Notes under the pieces: generated by a model
Databases searched by the model: none
What the model saw: the letters and a program-made list of their open reading frames with translations, nothing else
Told to the model about the DNA's origin: nothing
Assembly (NCBI GenBank): GCA_035634055.1
Contig: DASQDR010000231.1
Coordinates: 1 to 8,334, forward strand
DNA length: 8,334 bases
Direction: 5' to 3'
Source of the DNA: JAICTV01 sp035634055
Lineage (GTDB): Bacteria > Planctomycetota > Phycisphaerae > Tepidisphaerales > Tepidisphaeraceae
Translations under genes and position numbers: made by a program
In this document: positions 5,342 through 8,334 of the stretch, piece by piece
Position numbering within the stretch: the stretch's first letter is position 1
Layout: every line of letters starts with the position of its first letter

Positions 5342-7183
5342 ATGTTCGGACGGCGAAACACCCCGGAAACGCCCCCCGCCGTCGCCGCCACCGTTGCGGC
5401 GCCGGCGCCGGGCGCGAAGCGCGCCCCGTCGCCGGAGGTCGGGGAAGAGCTCGAGTCGCTCTGGATGCCCGAGCAGGCGCGGCGCGAGCGCAAGACCCCG
5501 GAGCAGATCCTGCTCGAGCGCGGGCACGTCGCCGAGGAGCACCTCGACCAGGCGCGCAAGATCCAGGCGCAGACGCCCGGCAAGAGCCTGGTGCAGGTCG
5601 TCCAGGCGATGGGCGTCGCGACCGAGCCGCAGGTGGTCTCGGCCGTGGCCGAGTCCCTTGGCATCCCCTTCGAGGCGCCCACCAAGGCGACCATCGACCC
5701 CCAGGCGTTCGCCCTGCTCCAGCCCGACTTCATGCGCAAGAACGCGGTCATGCCGCTGCGCTTTGAGGACAAGGCGCTCGTGCTCGGGATGGCCGACGCC
5801 AACAACGTCTTCCTGTTCGACGAGATCCGCCGCAAGCTCAAGCGCGACGTGAAGGTCGTCGCCTGCGCCGCCGCGGACATGAACAAGGTGATCGAGGTGC
5901 TCACCGCCGGCACCGAGAACAGCGAGAAGGTCGACGAGATCCTCAAGGACGTGAAGGAAGAGGACGTCCAACTGGTCAAGGAGGAGAGCGACGACGGGAT
6001 GGACTTGGAGAAGGCGGGCAACGAGTCGCCGATCATCCGCTTCGTCAACTACCTGATCAGCGACGCCGTCAAGCAGGGCGCCAGCGACATCCACATCGAG
6101 CCGAAGGAAAAGGCCCTCAAGATCCGTTACCGCATCGACGGCGTGCTGTTCGAGGCGATGAACCCGCCTCACACCATGACGGCGGCGATCTGCTCGCGCC
6201 TGAAGATCATGTCGAACCTGGACATCTCCGAGCGGCGGCTGCCGCAGGACGGGCGCATCCGGGCGGTGGTCAACGGCAGCAAGATCGACCTGCGCATGAG
6301 CACCCTCCCCACCGCGTTCGGTGAGAAGGTCGTCATGCGTATCCTGGACAACAAGGCCATTAGCGTCCCCCTCGAGGCGCTGGGGTTCGGCGAGAAGGCG
6401 CTGGAGACCTGGAAGCTCCAGATCGACCAGCCGCACGGCATCGTGCTGGTGACCGGCCCGACCGGCTCGGGTAAGACCACCACGCTCTACTCCTCGCTGC
6501 GCGTGATGGACGGGAACAAGCTGAACATCAGCACGGTCGAGGACCCCATCGAGTACCAGCTCGCGCAGGCGAACCAGGTGCAGGTGCACGACAAGATCGG
6601 CATGACGTTCAGCGCCGCCCTGCGGTCGCTGCTGCGGCAGGACCCCGACGTCGTGCTGCTGGGCGAAATTCGCGACCAGGAAACCGCCAAGATCGCCGTG
6701 CAGGCGGCGCTTACCGGCCACCTGGTGTTATCGACCCTGCACACCAACGACGCCCCCAGCTCGGTGACGCGTCTGATCAACATCGGCGTGGAGCCCTACC
6801 TGATCGCGTCGGCGGTCAACGCCATCCTGGCGCAGCGGCTGGTCCGAAAGATCTGCCAGCAGTGCAAGGAAGAGTACGTTCCGTCGGAGGAACACCGCAT
6901 GTTCCTCAGCCAGCAGGGCTATTCGTCCGACAAGACATGGAGGGGTCGCGGTTGCGACCGCTGCCGAAAGACCGGGTACGCCGGGCGGCTAGGCATTTAC
7001 GAGTTATTGGTCATGGACGACACGCTGCGGGACATGGTGACGAGCAATCCCGACGTGATCCAGTTCCGTCGCAAGTGCCGCGAGAAGGGCCTGGTCAGCC
7101 TCCGCGAGGACGGCTTCGACAAGGTGAACCGCGGCCTGACCACCGTGGACGAGATCCTCCGCGTGACCGAGGGAGACCACTAA
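5342..7183 (+). CDS. pilB: Type IV pilus extension ATPase PilB (GspE family)
   Basis: A 613-residue hexameric AAA-like ATPase that drives pilin polymerisation at the cytoplasmic base of the machine. Order: Pro/Ala-rich lead (1-50), MshEN/T2SSE_N-type domain (about 51-185), acidic linker (about 186-225), N2 domain with SDIHIEPKEKALKIRYRIDG (248-267), and the ATPase core. Walker A is GPTGSGKT (372-379), the Asp box is STVEDPIEY (397-405), Walker B is DPDVVLLGEIRD (434-445) and the His box is TGHLVLSTLHTND (458-470). A four-cysteine zinc motif is at C505, C508, C538 and C541. GEIRD in Walker B and the CXXC pairs mark the extension, not the retraction, class. In the N-terminal domain the RLG residues usual for c-di-GMP-binding MshEN motifs are absent, so nucleotide control is doubtful. 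pilT follows after 99 bases. Confidence 0.95.
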   Translation: MFGRRNTPETPPAVAATVAAPAPGAKRAPSPEVGEELESLWMPEQARRERKTPEQILLERGHVAEEHLDQARKIQAQTPGKSLVQVVQAMGVATEPQVVSAVAESLGIPFEAPTKATIDPQAFALLQPDFMRKNAVMPLRFEDKALVLGMADANNVFLFDEIRRKLKRDVKVVACAAADMNKVIEVLTAGTENSEKVDEILKDVKEEDVQLVKEESDDGMDLEKAGNESPIIRFVNYLISDAVKQGASDIHIEPKEKALKIRYRIDGVLFEAMNPPHTMTAAICSRLKIMSNLDISERRLPQDGRIRAVVNGSKIDLRMSTLPTAFGEKVVMRILDNKAISVPLEALGFGEKALETWKLQIDQPHGIVLVTGPTGSGKTTTLYSSLRVMDGNKLNISTVEDPIEYQLAQANQVQVHDKIGMTFSAALRSLLRQDPDVVLLGEIRDQETAKIAVQAALTGHLVLSTLHTNDAPSSVTRLINIGVEPYLIASAVNAILAQRLVRKICQQCKEEYVPSEEHRMFLSQQGYSSDKTWRGRGCDRCRKTGYAGRLGIYELLVMDDTLRDMVTSNPDVIQFRRKCREKGLVSLREDGFDKVNRGLTTVDEILRVTEGDH

Positions 7184-7186
7184 GGA

Positions 7187-7262
7187 GATTGCCGATATCC
7201 GCCAGAAGATCTGCGATTTGATTCGCTGTCAGTCGGAGATCGGAATTCGCAGATCGGCAATC
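7187..7262 (+). repeat. Nested inverted repeat between pilB and pilT
   Basis: GATTGCCGAT (7187-7196) pairs perfectly with ATCGGCAATC (7253-7262). A second perfect pair, GATCTGCGA (7208-7216) with TCGCAGATC (7247-7255), shares bases 7253-7255 with the first, so the two stems cannot both form fully. GATCGG units repeat (7239-7244 and 7253-7258 read AGATCGG-type phrases). The tract is much richer in A and T than the flanking genes. In translation such tracts give IADLRIP-type phrases, which I recall from dispersed intergenic repeats of planctomycetes. Probably a dispersed palindromic repeat of a family different from the one before pilO. Confidence 0.65.
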
Positions 7263-7282
7263 GGAAGAGGGAAGACAAGACC

Positions 7283-8334
7283 ATGAGCATCCTGAACGAC
7301 ATCCTTCGCAACGCTGTGACCGCTAAGGCGTCCGACATTCACATCAACGTCGGGCTGCCGCCGCTGTTCCGCATCCACACGGTGGTGACCAAGAGCGACT
7401 TCCCGATCGTCACCCCCGAGGGCGCGGCGCGGCTCTGCAAAGAGATCATGCAGAACAACGAGAAGCGCTGGGCCGACTTCGAGGTGAAGCGCGACGCGGA
7501 CTTCTCGTATGAGATCCCCGGCGTCGGGCGCTTCCGCGTCAACGCGCACTACCAGCGCAACACGGTCGCGCTGTCGATCCGCACGATCAACGACAAGGTC
7601 CGCCCGATCGAGCAGTTGTTCCTGCCGGAGATCGTGCACAAGCTCACGCACCTCCCGCGCGGGCTGATCTTGGTGACCGGGCCGACCGGCTCCGGCAAGT
7701 CCACCACGCTGGCCGGGATGATCGACGCGATCAACAAGCGCGAGCAGGGCCACATCATCACGATGGAGGACCCGATCGAGTACGCGTTCATCAGCAACAA
7801 GTGCGCCATCGAGCAGCGCGAGGTGGGCGCGGACGTGCCGACCTTCGCCTCGGGGCTGAAGCACTCGCTGCGCCAGGACCCGGACGTGATCCTGGTCGGC
7901 GAAATGCGCGACCTGGAAACCGTCGGCGCCGCCATCACCGCCGCCGAGACCGGCCACCTGGTCTTCTCGACGCTGCACACCGTCAACGCGCCGCAGACCA
8001 TCGAGCGCATCATCGACGTCTACCCCGCCGACGAGCAGAACCAGATCCGCTCGATGCTCGCCAACTCGCTCCAGGCGGTCATCAGCCAGACGCTGTTCAA
8101 GCGCTGCGACCAGCCGGGCATGATCCCTGGCATCGAGGTGATGCTGTGCACGCCCGCCGTGCGAAACTGCATCCGCGAAAACCGAATCTTCGAAATTCCG
8201 AATGTGATCGAGACGAGCCGGGCGCTGGGCATGCAGACGCTGGACAGCTCGATCAAGCAGCTCTACGTGAACGGGTACATCAGCCGGGAAGACGCCATCG
8301 CGCAAGCCGCGCACCCGGAGAAGTTGGAACGTTC
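7283..8334 (+). CDS. pilT: Type IV pilus retraction ATPase PilT (3' end beyond the window)
   Basis: 350 codons are visible before the edge, close to the usual PilT length of 345-380, so little is missing. PilT depolymerises the pilus and powers twitching motility and DNA uptake. An N-terminal PAS-like domain (about 1-105) contains ASDIHINVGLPPLFRI (16-31). Walker A is GPTGSGKS (133-140), the Asp box is TMEDPIEY (160-167), Walker B is DPDVILVGEMRD (199-210), and the His box is TGHLVFSTLHT (223-233). The retraction signature AIRNLIRE appears as AVRNCIRE (292-299), with Cys in place of the usual Leu. GEMRD and the absence of the N-terminal MshEN domain and four-cysteine motif separate it from PilB. 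AGAGGGAAG upstream ends nine bases before the ATG, a rather long spacing, but no other start fits the conserved N-terminus. PilU is a close paralogue that cannot be fully excluded. Confidence 0.93.
   Translation, partial: MSILNDILRNAVTAKASDIHINVGLPPLFRIHTVVTKSDFPIVTPEGAARLCKEIMQNNEKRWADFEVKRDADFSYEIPGVGRFRVNAHYQRNTVALSIRTINDKVRPIEQLFLPEIVHKLTHLPRGLILVTGPTGSGKSTTLAGMIDAINKREQGHIITMEDPIEYAFISNKCAIEQREVGADVPTFASGLKHSLRQDPDVILVGEMRDLETVGAAITAAETGHLVFSTLHTVNAPQTIERIIDVYPADEQNQIRSMLANSLQAVISQTLFKRCDQPGMIPGIEVMLCTPAVRNCIRENRIFEIPNVIETSRALGMQTLDSSIKQLYVNGYISREDAIAQAAHPEKLER

Noticed and set aside
5237..6721. A 494-codon minus-strand frame opposite pilB, and a similar 361-codon one opposite pilT (7229-8314)
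   Set aside because: Both mirror strongly conserved ATPase genes and show no recognisable domain or start context.
1..8334. CRISPR array, tRNA, rRNA, insertion sequence or attachment site
   Set aside because: No regularly spaced direct repeats, tRNA-like cloverleaf, transposase motif or target duplication was seen on either strand.

Overview
This is a compact, GC-rich window with strong G/C preference at third codon positions. All supported genes lie on the plus strand. It holds most of a type IV pilus (T4P) motor and alignment gene cluster, preceded by a heme-chaperone gene. The protein styles (PilN opening with LSFLPDDY, a single-pass membrane PilP substitute, an Ala/Pro-rich insert in PilM) and the SGQW-like and IADLRIP-like intergenic repeats suggest Planctomycetota, perhaps a Phycisphaerae-type lineage. 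That placement is inferred from recollection; no 16S gene or other marker is present.

Layout. Bases 3-152 are probably the 3' end of an unidentified upstream gene, whose stop lies one base before hemW. hemW (154-1371) encodes a radical-SAM heme chaperone. A 272-base gap (1372-1643) has the lowest coding signal in the window. It contains several mutually exclusive inverted repeats and a perfect Shine-Dalgarno sequence with no start codon behind it, and is probably the leader of the pilus operon. Then come pilM (1644-3002), pilN (3036-3761), pilO (3878-4438), a PilP-like membrane protein (4548-5240), the extension ATPase pilB (5342-7183) and the retraction ATPase pilT (7283 to the window edge, nearly complete).

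How the genes work together. PilM (cytoplasmic, actin-like) binds the N-terminal tail of PilN. PilN and PilO pair through coiled coils and ferredoxin-like domains to form the inner-membrane alignment ring. The PilP-like protein probably extends this ring toward the outer-membrane secretin. PilB and PilT are the hexameric ATPases that polymerise and depolymerise the pilus at its base. The platform protein PilC, the secretin PilQ, the prepilin peptidase and the pilins are not in the window; some may lie downstream.

What is unusual. I do not see a wholly new protein system; the genes are a recognisable T4P set. The interest lies in (a) the structured leader before pilM, (b) four successive intergenic gaps of 99-116 bases, each with at least one inverted repeat, two of them nested repeats of apparently dispersed families, (c) a four-tract G-quadruplex-capable repeat on the template strand of pilM, encoding a disordered insert, (d) a PilP replacement resembling T2SS GspB-type C-terminal domains, and (e) a PilB whose N-terminal MshEN-type domain has lost the usual RLG residues.
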